DNA from: Maridesulfovibrio sp.
GTDB lineage: Bacteria; Desulfobacterota; Desulfovibrionia; Desulfovibrionales; Desulfovibrionaceae
Length of the DNA: 64,000 nucleotides
NCBI RefSeq assembly: GCF_963678865.1
Contig: NZ_OY787459.1
Coordinates: 400,501 to 464,500, forward strand
Reading direction: 5' to 3'
Positions within the stretch are counted from its first letter, which is position 1, and every line of letters begins with the position of its first letter. Below the pieces are notes generated by a model. It was given only the letters and a program-made list of their open reading frames with translations, did not search any database and had not been told where the DNA came from. Of the stretch, positions 8,313 through 18,200 are shown one piece after another. The position numbers and the translations under genes are program-made.

Positions 8313-9095
8313 ATGGCTGATTTTAAGGATTTAACCGATGCTTTAACGGATGAAGTTCTAAGCGACATGGCTGATTCCTTTTTCGGGGCCCGTGTAGACG
8401 TGGACGATGCTCTGGAATTGTTTCACGAAGTTTCTGAGAAGCTGCATATCAAGTTGTATCAGGTTTTCAGAGTCTGTGCCCTGATGGAAAAAGTATGTCT
8501 CGGCCCGGATGGATTCAATGATTTCTGGGTCTGTACAGGAATAAGCAGGAATCGTTTCTATTATCCTGCCGGAGTTGAATTTGCTTCCATTCTGGATAAT
8601 CCTCCTTTTGCGTTTACCGGCAGGGGAGAATACATTAAATGGCTTGGAATAGTTTACGATATGCTGGCTGTTGCCATTGAAGACTATATGCACGGTTCGA
8701 TTAAGGATGATGGAAAAGGCCGTAAAATTCGTACTGTGAATCGTGAAGATTTTTTTAAGATGGCAGAAGAGATCAACATCAAGATTGAAAAGGTCAACAA
8801 GAATATTACTGCCTCGGATGTTTTGAAATTTACTAAGTCCCTTGATCCCGAATCAATACACAAAGAGAATATTGCCGGATGCGTCGGGCCTGAGTGTAAG
8901 GCCATTGATGATGAGATGGCTTTCACAGTAATCACGATTAAGGATATTGATTTCCCCGAGTTTCCGATTCTGCCGGACCGGAAAGAAATAGCATCATATA
9001 TTTCCGGGTATTGTTCTCAGGTCTGGGCGCATGACAAAGTGCGGGTAAAAGCTTTGCTTAAGGATATGAGAAAGAATGCAAGTAAGGAGTTGTAA
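8313..9095 (+). CDS. Conserved-looking protein of unknown function
   Basis: 260 aa, soluble, no signal peptide or membrane segment. I do not recognise a family. The sequence is acidic and helix-rich in the first two thirds. Two Cys close together (GCVGPEC, about 189-195) could bind metal or form a redox pair. Its stop overlaps the start of the next gene (TAATG), so the two are translated together. Codon use looks native. The downstream partner is exported while this protein is cytoplasmic, so a direct complex is not implied. Confidence 0.75.
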   Translation: MADFKDLTDALTDEVLSDMADSFFGARVDVDDALELFHEVSEKLHIKLYQVFRVCALMEKVCLGPDGFNDFWVCTGISRNRFYYPAGVEFASILDNPPFAFTGRGEYIKWLGIVYDMLAVAIEDYMHGSIKDDGKGRKIRTVNREDFFKMAEEINIKIEKVNKNITASDVLKFTKSLDPESIHKENIAGCVGPECKAIDDEMAFTVITIKDIDFPEFPILPDRKEIASYISGYCSQVWAHDKVRVKALLKDMRKNASKEL

Positions 9096-9586
9096 TGAAA
9101 AAAACTGTCGGGTTCATATTGGTTTTGCTGTTTGTAATCTGTCTCGGGACCACTGTTTTTGCTGAGGAAAAGAAGGCTGTTCCTGATTCCAAAGCCAAGC
9201 CTGCTTCAACGGCAAAAATAGAGCAGGCCGGTGAAAATCTGGGAATCCCCGTGGTTGTTCTTCATGAAGGGAACGATGTTCTCGGCGGAACTCTGGCTTT
9301 AAAGTTAAAGGAACGCTTTAGGAAATCTGTGTTGTTTAAACTTGAGGATAAAGACTCAAAAGCCGTGCGGGTTAATGTTGAATCCCGCAGTGAGTTCCGT
9401 GACAGGCCGGAAATCGGTTCGGTTTATTCCGTTGTCTGGACTTTTGCGGAAAGTGGAGAAGTGGTGCCTTTTTATCTTAAGCAGGAGTTGGGACTGGTGA
9501 ATTCCCGCAATGTGGAAGATTCCGCTGCCGGACTCATGAACAGGACCGACAAAATAGCTGACGAATATAAATATCTTTTTGAATAA
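9095..9586 (+). CDS. Exported protein of unknown function
   Basis: 163 aa with a clear signal peptide (MKK, hydrophobic core, cleavage likely after TVFA near residue 23). A Lys/Ala/Pro-rich linker follows, then a compact alpha/beta-looking domain from about residue 45. No lipobox, no membrane anchor, no recognised motif. It is coupled to the upstream gene through a TAATG overlap and ends one base from the stop of the convergent nucleotidyltransferase gene. Probably periplasmic. Confidence 0.75.
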   Translation: MKKTVGFILVLLFVICLGTTVFAEEKKAVPDSKAKPASTAKIEQAGENLGIPVVVLHEGNDVLGGTLALKLKERFRKSVLFKLEDKDSKAVRVNVESRSEFRDRPEIGSVYSVVWTFAESGEVVPFYLKQELGLVNSRNVEDSAAGLMNRTDKIADEYKYLFE

Positions 9587-10750
9587 TTAAATCCATTTCC
9601 TTTTGCTGCTGAAGGCCTTGATTTTCATGGCTCTCATATTACGCAGCTTTTCACCTGATTTTTCACCGAGATTTCTTTCATGAATCGGCAGGGATACCTT
9701 GAGTATCTCTGCCAGATCTGCTGGAGCATGCTCAAGAACATTTTCGTCCCTGTCGGCATGGCAGAGGCTGATCATGTTTTCCAGTAGACCGTTTAAATGC
9801 AGTTTCATAAGTAGGTCAACCTTAGTTCCAGACTTGAGTTCGCGATAATTTCCCGCTTTCATGTGTAAAAGAGCTGCCGTCTCTCCGGCACGGATGAACC
9901 TTGACGGAAGCATGAGCCTGCTGCCCAGTCTTTTTGCAGGATCTGCCCCTGCTTTGTCATGCCCGTGGTGGGAAGGGAGTATGTCCGGCGGTGTTAGAGC
10001 TTTACCCAGATCATGGCACATGGCCATCCAGCAGGTCAGGGGATCTCCCGCAACTTTATCCATTATCTCGGCAGTATGTCCGGCAACGGATTTATCGTGG
10101 TATTGCGGGGGGCCTGCCGGGATGCTGTCAGCACTGGATAATTCGCTGAACCATGGTTCGAGGCAATTTGTACGGATCAGCAGACGCAGGAAATTTCCCG
10201 GTCTGGGGCCGCAGAGTCCTTTGCGCAGCTCCACGCCGATGCGGTCCGGGGCTATGTCCGCCAGTAAACCTTTCGCGGCGCATTGTTCCATTCCTGCAAT
10301 CAGTTCCGGATGGGCAGAAAATTCAGGAAAGCGTGCCAGAAAAGTTGCTGCACGAAAAACACGGAGCGGATCTTTTGTGAAGGTTTCCGGGAAAGAAGGG
10401 CGTAGGATACGGTTTTGCAGGTCATACAAACCGTCTGGATGAGCATAAAGCTCTCCTTCTTCATCCAAGGCAAAGCTGTTAACCGTGAAATCGCGGGCGC
10501 AAAGATCAAGGTCTATCGTTTCTTCAATGCTTTTGCCTCTGACCCTCGGAAAGGAAAATTCTAATCCTTTCAGATAAAAGATTTCATATGACTTGCCCAC
10601 TGGACGGGCTTTTGGGAAGTCCGCAATAAAATCTTCCGCAGTTCCGGAAGCAATAAGGTAGTCAAGGTCTTTCGGCTTACGGCCAAGCAGCAGGTCCCGA
10701 ACGGCTCCTCCGGCTATGAGTATTTTTAAATTAGTTGAATTTTCAGTCAT
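9587..10750 (-). CDS. cca: tRNA nucleotidyltransferase (CCA- or CC-adding), class II with HD domain
   Basis: 387 aa. The N-terminal polymerase head has AGGAVRDLLLGRKPKDLDYL, containing the GG-x-VRD motif and catalytic Asp pair of class II enzymes. RDFTVNSFAL and the DPLRVFRAATF segment follow. A C-terminal HD motif is visible in MAMCHDLGKAL. It adds or repairs the 3' CCA of tRNA. A second nucleotidyltransferase of the same superfamily lies at 47292-49967, so this one may add only CC, or the whole CCA. It ends one base after the convergent gene at 9586. Confidence 0.85.
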   Translation of the reverse strand: MTENSTNLKILIAGGAVRDLLLGRKPKDLDYLIASGTAEDFIADFPKARPVGKSYEIFYLKGLEFSFPRVRGKSIEETIDLDLCARDFTVNSFALDEEGELYAHPDGLYDLQNRILRPSFPETFTKDPLRVFRAATFLARFPEFSAHPELIAGMEQCAAKGLLADIAPDRIGVELRKGLCGPRPGNFLRLLIRTNCLEPWFSELSSADSIPAGPPQYHDKSVAGHTAEIMDKVAGDPLTCWMAMCHDLGKALTPPDILPSHHGHDKAGADPAKRLGSRLMLPSRFIRAGETAALLHMKAGNYRELKSGTKVDLLMKLHLNGLLENMISLCHADRDENVLEHAPADLAEILKVSLPIHERNLGEKSGEKLRNMRAMKIKAFSSKRKWI

Positions 10751-10838
10751 TTATCTTTATTTGGTTACGCCTGCCCATAACATAATGCAAGTGGGACATG
10801 TTCTTGATTAATTCCGGTTTGATGATATCGTATGATCA

Positions 10839-11519
10839 ATGAAAAAGAAAATATTGATAGTTATATTTATTGTCGTTGTGGCGGTTATTTTTTTTGCCTT
10901 TGATCTGGACAGGTTCCTGACCCTTGAATATTTGAAAAATTCTCGTCAGGAGTTTCAGTTTTTTTATGATCGTAATCCGTTTTTAACTGTTTTTTCCTTT
11001 TTTTTAGTCTATGTACTTGTTGTCGGGGTAAACCTGCCGGGGGCAACTGTACTGGGACTTGCAGGTGGAGCCTTGTTCGGTTTTACCGTGGGAGTTCTGG
11101 TCATTTCATTTGCCAGCACTATCGGTGCTACTCTGGCCTGTGTCTTTTCCCGTTACCTTTTTCGGGATTACGTGCAGCGCAGGTTCGGGGACAGGTTGGA
11201 AAAAGTCAACCTCGGCATTAAGGAGGAGGGCGCACTTTATCTTTTTACCATGCGTCTTATTCCTGCCATTCCGTTTGTCATAATTAACCTGATCATGGGG
11301 CTCACTCCCATGAGGCTGGGGACTTTTTACTGGGTTTCTCAGTTGGGTATGCTGCCGGGAACCATGGTTTATGTTAATGCAGGAAAGGAGTTGGGACAGA
11401 TTGATTCACTTTCCGGTATTATGCAGCCGGGATTGCTTTTTTCATTTGTCCTGCTTGGTTTGTTTCCTCTTGTGGTAAAAAAGGCGGTAGGACTTGTAAA
11501 AGCCCGTCGTAATGTATAA
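10839..11519 (+). CDS. TVP38/TMEM64 (DedA-superfamily, VTT-domain) membrane protein
   Basis: 226 aa with about five hydrophobic segments and a short cytoplasmic N-terminus. The conserved core reads NLPGATVLGLAGGALFG, later RLIPAIPFVIINLIMGLT and LPGTMVYVNAGKEL, which are the paired re-entrant-loop motifs of the VTT family (SNARE-associated/DedA-like). Members are inner-membrane proteins linked to lipid scrambling or undecaprenyl-phosphate flipping; the substrate here is unknown. It lies 38 bases ahead of the cyclic-nucleotide-binding pair and may be co-transcribed with it. Confidence 0.85.
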   Translation: MKKKILIVIFIVVVAVIFFAFDLDRFLTLEYLKNSRQEFQFFYDRNPFLTVFSFFLVYVLVVGVNLPGATVLGLAGGALFGFTVGVLVISFASTIGATLACVFSRYLFRDYVQRRFGDRLEKVNLGIKEEGALYLFTMRLIPAIPFVIINLIMGLTPMRLGTFYWVSQLGMLPGTMVYVNAGKELGQIDSLSGIMQPGLLFSFVLLGLFPLVVKKAVGLVKARRNV

Positions 11520-11557
11520 CGTTTAGAAATATTCAGTTAAATTAAGCGCGTTTAAAT

Positions 11558-12733
11558 ATGATTGTCAGAACTGCACCCAGCATACGAACCTACCACAAGG
11601 GTAAAATTATTTTCAATGAAGGTCAGGAAAGCAAGATTGCTTACATGATCAAGTCCGGGACTGTTGATATTTTCAAAATGATCGACAAGAAAAAGACTGT
11701 CATGGGAACCCTGCGCCGGGGTGATATCTTTGGTGAAATGTCCCTGCTTGCCAATCAGAAACGTACCGCCAGTGCGGAAGCTGCAAGTTTCTGTGAGCTT
11801 GTCGTTCTCACGGAAGAGATGATGAACAAGTTGCTCAAGGCCTCTCCGGCAACAGTAACAAAGATGCTTGAATTGCTGGCAAAAAGGGTTGCTGCAACGG
11901 ATTTGAAAACCGGTGGATCTGAGCAGAATGATTCTTTTCTTGCGCTTGCGACTATCCTCAATCTCGCATACCGGGAATTCGCCTACACCCCCAGTGACAA
12001 ACAGCGCGAAATTGAAAATTACAAAATGGGACTTTCGGTCAAGTCCTATACCGAAACAGTTAAAAGCCTGTCCGTTTTTTCCAATCTTGAAATTGAGTCT
12101 TTTCTGGAGACTGTTTTCAAGCTGCGCCTTATTGAGATTAAGAGTATCAAGAAGGGGGATAAAAGCGCGTTTCTCGAACGTTACATCAGCATTAAGAATT
12201 TTGAACAGTTTATGCCCAACTTACGCTGTCTTTATAAACAGATGCGGGAACTTGGTGCCAATGTTGATCAGCGCATGAATTTCATGAGTTTTACAGATCT
12301 TGCCCGGAGAACCGGCAGTACCCCGGAGCTGATTTATAAAAAGGTTATCAAGGAAGAGATGCCTGAAAACCTGCTTTTTTTTAACCGGGAAAAAGCCATG
12401 GAATGGCGTAAGGATAAGGATTCTGATTTTTTCAAGAAATTCCGCAGGCCGCGTAAGGCCTTGGAAGATCTCGAGTCCGCTGAAGATATTATTTTTATTG
12501 ATAATCCTACTCTCACGAAAGCTCTTGAAGGTTTTAATTACTACAAGATCTCTGTGCTTTATTCAGCTTTGGACCAGCAGGGCAGGGATAAGCTCAAGCG
12601 CAATATCGGCAAGAAGGTTGCCCAGATCCTGTTACGGGAACCCCCGGCAGATCGTGATCCCAATGATCATGAGGTACTTGAGTGCTGTGATGAACTCCTT
12701 GATATTGTACGTAAGCTTAAGGGGGTTAAGTAA
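11558..12733 (+). CDS. Cyclic-nucleotide-binding protein with HTH-like middle and FliG-like C-terminal domain (paralog 1)
   Basis: 391 aa. Residues about 5-125 form a cNMP-binding domain, with the phosphate-binding cassette FGEMSLLANQKRTASAEA retaining the Glu and Arg that contact the cyclic phosphate. Residues about 130-235 are unassigned. Residues about 240-285 (FTDLARRTGSTPELIYKKV) resemble an excisionase-like helix-turn-helix. Residues about 304-390 align by eye with the C-terminal domain of flagellar switch protein FliG (EDIIFIDNPTLTKAL, then NIGKKVAQILL, then DELLDIVRKLK). The standard Crp/Fnr DNA-binding domain is absent. The cNBD is certain and the rest is inference. It is followed two bases after its stop by a paralog of the same architecture, which indicates tandem duplication. 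Confidence 0.8.
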   Translation: MIVRTAPSIRTYHKGKIIFNEGQESKIAYMIKSGTVDIFKMIDKKKTVMGTLRRGDIFGEMSLLANQKRTASAEAASFCELVVLTEEMMNKLLKASPATVTKMLELLAKRVAATDLKTGGSEQNDSFLALATILNLAYREFAYTPSDKQREIENYKMGLSVKSYTETVKSLSVFSNLEIESFLETVFKLRLIEIKSIKKGDKSAFLERYISIKNFEQFMPNLRCLYKQMRELGANVDQRMNFMSFTDLARRTGSTPELIYKKVIKEEMPENLLFFNREKAMEWRKDKDSDFFKKFRRPRKALEDLESAEDIIFIDNPTLTKALEGFNYYKISVLYSALDQQGRDKLKRNIGKKVAQILLREPPADRDPNDHEVLECCDELLDIVRKLKGVK

Positions 12734-12735
12734 TT

Positions 12736-13869
12736 ATGGCTAAACCTCAAGCAAAAACTTTTCTTAAAGGTGAGGTGATTTTCAGGGAAGGCGAGCAGGG
12801 GAATGTCGCCTATATGATTCAGTCAGGATCAATTAATATTGTCAAAAATATTAAAGGTAAACGTCAAGTCTTGGCCACTCTCGGGCCCGGTGAGATTTTC
12901 GGGGAAATGGCAATCATTTCGCGAAGTGTAAGAGTGGCCGGTGCAGAGGCTGCTTCTGAGAGTATCCTGCTTGTGCTGACAGCCCGGTTGATCCTCATGC
13001 TGCTCAAGAAAAGCCATCCCACTGTTTTTCACCTGACCCGGGTGCTGGCTTCGCGCCTGGCCCGTGCCGACCGGGCCATATCGGAGAACCGTAGCGATAA
13101 TTTATGGCTTACTTTTTGTCGGCTTCTTCATATGAAGCACCGGATCTTTCAGACAGCACCGCGCGGCGAAGATGCTCCAATCGGTATAACTTTTGATGAA
13201 TTGTCCAAGGAATTTTCAGAAATTACCAATGCCCATCAGCATGAAATTGACCGACTTCTCAAGTCCGCAATCGGGTTCAACATGATTTCGGTTAACAAGA
13301 TTGCCTCTCATACTTATCTGACCATAAACAATCCTGATGATTTTTTGGTTATTGCCGAGAATCTTTCTGATAATATCAATAAATTCAGCGGAAAAGTCTT
13401 CATGTCTGATTATGTTGATATCTATGACTTTTCAGATATGGTCGATTCCAATCCGGAAATGATTTACAAGAAAATAGGGGTTGGAGATTTTCCTGAAGAT
13501 ATCTGTATGCTGCATAAGGATGCCACTTCAAAGTGGGTTGAGAAAAAAGGAGAGCAGTTTTTCAGGGAAGTAAAGCGCAAGCGTAAGTCCATTGAGGAAC
13601 TTGAAGGTGTTGAAGATATCGTTTTTGTTGACCTTGGAACCTTGAAACTGGTTTTCCGTCAGCTGGGATACTACAAATTGGGTATTCTGCTTGCAATTGC
13701 AGGTGAGGATGCAAAAAAACGTATTCTGGCGGCTATATCAACAAAGATAGCTGCAGCTATTTCTCGCGATTCCCGTTCATCTGACGCCATAGACCAAAGT
13801 GAAGCTGACGATGTGGAAGAAGAGCTCGTGGACCTTATCAGGGAGGTCAAGTCTTCGAAAACTGAATGA
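12736..13869 (+). CDS. Cyclic-nucleotide-binding protein with FliG-like C-terminal domain (paralog 2)
   Basis: 377 aa, same order of domains as the preceding gene. The cNMP-binding domain covers residues about 5-125 with cassette FGEMAIISRSVRVAGAEA, where Arg is kept but the following residues differ, so ligand choice may differ. The helix-turn-helix-like segment is about 222-270 (DFSDMVDSNPEMIYKKI). The FliG-like end is about 287-372 (VEDIVFVDLGTLKLVF, then AAISTKIAAAI, then EELVDLIREVK). Acidic and charged residues at the end differ from paralog 1. It starts two bases after the upstream stop, so the two should be made together and may form a heteromer. The role is unknown; a link to motility, adhesion or second-messenger signalling is only inference. 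Confidence 0.8.
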   Translation: MAKPQAKTFLKGEVIFREGEQGNVAYMIQSGSINIVKNIKGKRQVLATLGPGEIFGEMAIISRSVRVAGAEAASESILLVLTARLILMLLKKSHPTVFHLTRVLASRLARADRAISENRSDNLWLTFCRLLHMKHRIFQTAPRGEDAPIGITFDELSKEFSEITNAHQHEIDRLLKSAIGFNMISVNKIASHTYLTINNPDDFLVIAENLSDNINKFSGKVFMSDYVDIYDFSDMVDSNPEMIYKKIGVGDFPEDICMLHKDATSKWVEKKGEQFFREVKRKRKSIEELEGVEDIVFVDLGTLKLVFRQLGYYKLGILLAIAGEDAKKRILAAISTKIAAAISRDSRSSDAIDQSEADDVEEELVDLIREVKSSKTE

Positions 13870-14028
13870 TCATGGTTTACATCTTATAGCACTAAGTATT
13901 TTACAAACTGTTTGGAAAAATATCGTTGCACATCCCGGCCTCTTTGGTTAAAAATATAATTAAGCTAAAGTATTAATAAAAACATGTTTAACCTTGTCAA
14001 TCATCACCTGAACATGGGATAGTGCAGC

Positions 14029-14952
14029 ATGATTACTCGAATTACCATTATAAGCGGTAAGGACTCCAGTCCTCTTCCAAAGACAACTCCTGAAAATATT
14101 TTCCAGTCCCATCCTTTATGGGCGCGGGATATTGAAAGTTTCAGCCCGTGGAACAGCGAAGATGCCGAATACAGGACCTATTCAACATGGATTTCCGGTT
14201 CGCGTACCGGAGTACCTATTGCCGTTTGCGGTTCTTGCGTTTCAAGCCTGGATGTTGCATGGCGGTTGAATTCCCTTGAGGATCTTTCGGAATGGGGAAG
14301 TGTTTTGGCCGTGGAGCAGAATACCGGACGCGGACAGGTTCGCCGGGAATGGATTTCTCCTCCCGGTAATGTTTACGGAACCATCAAGTGGCCGGCACTT
14401 CCGGAAGCCAAGCCCGGTGAGGTCCGTCCGGTCTGGAACCGGATTCTGCCTCTCATTGTCGGCTACCTTACCTGTAACGCCTTACGCGATCTTGGCGTAG
14501 AAACACAGCTTAAGTGGCCCAACGATATCCTAATTGACGGAAAGAAGGCCGGCGGAATCCTCATTGAGGAACGGGGAAATGCCACTATGGTCGGTATCGG
14601 GCTGAATCTGTCCTATGCCCCTGCTCGAGAATTGCTCCGGGTTGACCATGCCGTTCCAGCCGGAAAGATAAATACCGATACCATGCAGCTAGGTCCGCTG
14701 GAAACATGGGTCGAATTGATTAAGTATTTTCGCAGTAATTTTGATTCGATTATTTCCATGAAGAAGACCGATGATTTTCTGTACGAACTTGCCGATCGTC
14801 TGGTTTGGTTCGGAGAAGAAGTGAAGATAGTGGATGGTCCTGAAGGAATTGAACGCGGCGTGATCTGCGGATTGCGGTCCGACGGAGGTCTTGTGATTGA
14901 TTACAACGGTGAGCAGCATGAGATTTATTCAGGATCGGTAATGCCTTTATAA
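14029..14952 (+). CDS. birA: Biotin--[acetyl-CoA-carboxylase] ligase
   Basis: 307 aa. The catalytic core is plain: biotinyl-AMP loop GRGQVRREW, then KWPNDILIDGKKAGGILIE and the C-terminal small beta domain (GVICGLRSDGGLVIDYNGEQHEIYSGSV). It activates biotin with ATP and transfers it to a lysine of biotin carboxyl carrier proteins in the cytoplasm. There is no recognisable N-terminal winged helix, so it is probably a monofunctional ligase rather than the bifunctional BirA repressor, although the first 60 residues are unassigned. Confidence 0.9.
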   Translation: MITRITIISGKDSSPLPKTTPENIFQSHPLWARDIESFSPWNSEDAEYRTYSTWISGSRTGVPIAVCGSCVSSLDVAWRLNSLEDLSEWGSVLAVEQNTGRGQVRREWISPPGNVYGTIKWPALPEAKPGEVRPVWNRILPLIVGYLTCNALRDLGVETQLKWPNDILIDGKKAGGILIEERGNATMVGIGLNLSYAPARELLRVDHAVPAGKINTDTMQLGPLETWVELIKYFRSNFDSIISMKKTDDFLYELADRLVWFGEEVKIVDGPEGIERGVICGLRSDGGLVIDYNGEQHEIYSGSVMPL

Positions 14953-15252
14953 TGTGGTAGATATTGTTTTTTTCTTGACATACGGGCTCTGCTGGGGAAT
15001 TTGTTCTTTGTTGCCGGATGAATTGAAGGGAAGCTTTTCATCCAACCAAGGCAACCGCGGAATGCAGCGGAGTTCTTCCGTATGTGCCCGAATCAGTATC
15101 ATTTTCGTTTGCAGCCCTGTCTTTTTGCCGAGCAGGGTGCTATGTCTGTTTTATTCTGTTAATTTCTTTTCGATTACTGAGTATCTTAAATACTTGGATT
15201 TTAAACAAAAATCCAAAGACATATCTTTTTAATGATGTGTAAGGAGGAAGTG
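14953..15252 (+). promoter_or_regulatory. 300-base leader of the PEP-synthase-like gene
   Basis: No convincing gene; a 92-codon open frame here lacks a ribosome-binding site and protein-like composition. TTGACA at 14975-14980 is a possible -35 box with no strong -10. Two hairpins follow: GGATGAA (15016-15022) with TTCATCC (15037-15043), and CCGC/GCGG around 15055-15070. This could be a long regulated 5' leader; no known riboswitch class was recognised. Confidence 0.35.
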
Positions 15253-18200
15253 ATGGCTGGTAAGACGGAAGAAGCAGTTCCCGCTAAAGAAGCGGCAGCA
15301 GCAGCTCCCCAAAAGTCCCAGGCTAAAAAACAGCTTGAAAAGAAGCTGATTCTAACCGGTGCCGATATCGTTAAAATCGGTGAAGATGCAGAACTGCTGG
15401 TCGGCGGAAAGAACTATAATACCGCGCTGATAAGTCAGGTCGAGGGCATCAGGTCTCCCCAGTTCAGGGCGGTTTCATCTCTGGCATTTCATAAATTACT
15501 TGATGAGACCAAAGTTAATGCCAGTGTTGTCAGGGCTGTTGTGGACAGCGAATATAATGCTGTGGACTGGAGCAGTGAAGAAGTCAACAGCGACAGTGAA
15601 TTTTTACAGAAATTTGTTCGCTCCATTGCTCAGGTCATCAAAGAAGAATCCCGCAAACATACTGAAACCCAGATTCAGCTGCGTACTTTCATCAATAACG
15701 TTGTTGAAGGTTTCGCAACTTCCCCGGAAGGAATTGACCAACTCCGTAAAAGGTCTGTACTTGTTCAGAGTGCAATCCTCTCGGTTGTTTTACCCAAGGA
15801 GGTTGAAACAGCAGTAAGGGATGCTTATCTTTCCATTTGCAAGGATGCCGGGCTTGAAAACGAACCTGTGGCAGTACGTTCTTCCGCAGCCGGTGAAGAC
15901 AGCCGTAAAAAGGCTTTTGCCGGACTACAGGATACCTACCTCAATATTGTCGGCGAAGATCAGTGCGCCGAAGCCTATCATTGGGACTGCGCATCTGCAT
16001 ACAACCTGCGCAGCATGACTTACCGCCGTGAAGCCATTCTTGATGCAGTTACCCTTGCAGAGAATACCGGCGATGCCTCCATTGCTGAAAATGCCAAAAA
16101 AGAGTGGGCCATCGAAAACACCTCACTTTCCGTATGCATTATGCGCATGATCAACCCGGTGATTTCCGGTACTGCATTCAGTGCCGATACTGCCACCGGT
16201 TGCCGTGGAACAGACCGTAAGGATCTTGTTTCCATCGATGCAAGTTACGGCCTTGGTGAAGCTGTTGTCGGCGGGATGGTCACTCCTGATAAATTTTATG
16301 TATTCCAGCGTGATGACGGCTCTGAAGTTGTTGTCCGCAATATGGGCAGCAAGGACAAGAAAATTGTCTACAGCGAAAAGGGCGGTACCAAAGTAGAAAA
16401 AGTTCAGCCCGGTGCTGTTTACCGCTGGGCTCTTTCCCTGGCTCAGGCCGAGGAAGTAGCTAAAGGTGTGCGCTCCATCAGTGATGCATACGGCGGTATG
16501 ATTATGGATACCGAGTTCTGCCTTGATGCTGCTGACCGGCTCTGGTTTGTTCAGGCGCGCCCGGAAACCCGCTGGAACGAAGAATTCGAACAGCATCCGG
16601 ACGCCATTTTCATGCGCAGGCTGGAGGTTGACCCCAAAGAGCTTGAAGAAGCTGAAGTAGTACTTGAAGGTAACGGAGCATCACGCGGAGCCGGGCAGGG
16701 TACTGTTAAGTATCTGCGTTCCGCTCTTGAATTGAATAAAATTCATAAGGGCGACATTCTTGCGGCTGAACGTACCGACCCCGATATGGTGCCGGGTATG
16801 CGTATCGCTTCCGGTATTCTCGCTGATGTTGGCGGTGATACCAGTCATGCCGCTATTACCTCCCGAGAACTAGGGATTCCGGCAATCATCGGTATCCAGA
16901 GGCTTGAAATTCTGCGCTCTCTTGAAGGTCAGGAAATCACAGTCGACGGTTCCCGTGGTAAGGTTTACCGCGGTGCATTGCCTCTTATCGAGGTTGGCGG
17001 GACTATTAATGTTTCAGAACTTCCGGCTACCAAGACCAAAGTCGGCCTGATCCTCGCAGACGTGGGACAGTCTCTGTTCCTTTCCCGATTGAGGGAAGTT
17101 CCCGATTTTGAAGTCGGTCTGTTACGTGCTGAATTTATGCTCGGTAACGTGGCAGTTCATCCGTTGGCTCTTGAAGCCTACGATAACGGCACCCTTGATA
17201 AGCTGGTTCAGGATAAGCTTGATGAGCTTGATGCAAAGCTGACTACTGTCATGAAGAGTCAGCTTGATTCAGGTCTTATTTCCCTGAATATCAATCTCAG
17301 GGAATATGTTGGCGCACTGACGGGCCTGACCGAGGAAATGGATTCCATGGCCAACGCCAATACCGCCCGCGGGACCGAAGAAGTTCTGGCCATGCACCGC
17401 AAACTGCGTGAACTGGACAAAAAGCTCGATCACTATCTTGAGCATGCGACTGAAAGTCTTTATGCGCTTAAAACTTCAGTAGACATTGAGGAGCACCTGC
17501 GCGGGGTTCTCGGCATTCATGCCGGAGAACATGCTGACTCGAAATTTATCTACAAGCGTACTGAATCCCTCGATGAACTTCCGGAAATGCTTGCAAAAGC
17601 CAAAGAGAATCCTGTTGTTCTTGAGTATCTTAAAGAAGTTAAGGCCTTGCGTGAAGAAGTGGCACACAAAATGGGACTTAAGTCCGAAATGGATGAAGTT
17701 ACCACACTTCGCCAGCGCATTTCGGATATTATTAAATCCCGTGGACTGCGTTCAGGTAAGGAAAACTATATTCAGACTCTGTCTCAGGGGTTGGCTCTCT
17801 TTGCCATGGCTTTCTATGGAAAAGATATTGTCTACCGGACCACTGACTTCAAGACCAACGAATATCACAACCTGCTTGGCGGTCTGCTCTTTGAGCACCA
17901 TGAAGACAACCCCATGCTCGGCTATCGTGGTGTTTCCAGAAACATTCACGATTGGGAGCTGGAAGCATTCAAGCTGGCCCGTGGCGTGTTCGGTGGCAAG
18001 AACCTGCACATTATGCTGCCTTTCGTGCGCACCATTGAGGAAGCACGCAGCATGAAACGCTACCTCTCGCAGGTTCACAATCTGGAGTCCGGCAAGGACG
18101 GTCTGAAATTGATCCTTATGGCCGAGATTCCCAGTAACGCCGTGCTCAGCAAGGAATTCATCAAGGAAGTTGACGGTTTCTCCATCGGTTCAAATGATAT

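Noticed and set aside
14954..15232. 92-codon frame in the PEP-synthase leader
   Set aside because: No ribosome-binding site, Cys/Ser/Phe-rich composition, ends where the real gene begins; treated as untranslated leader.
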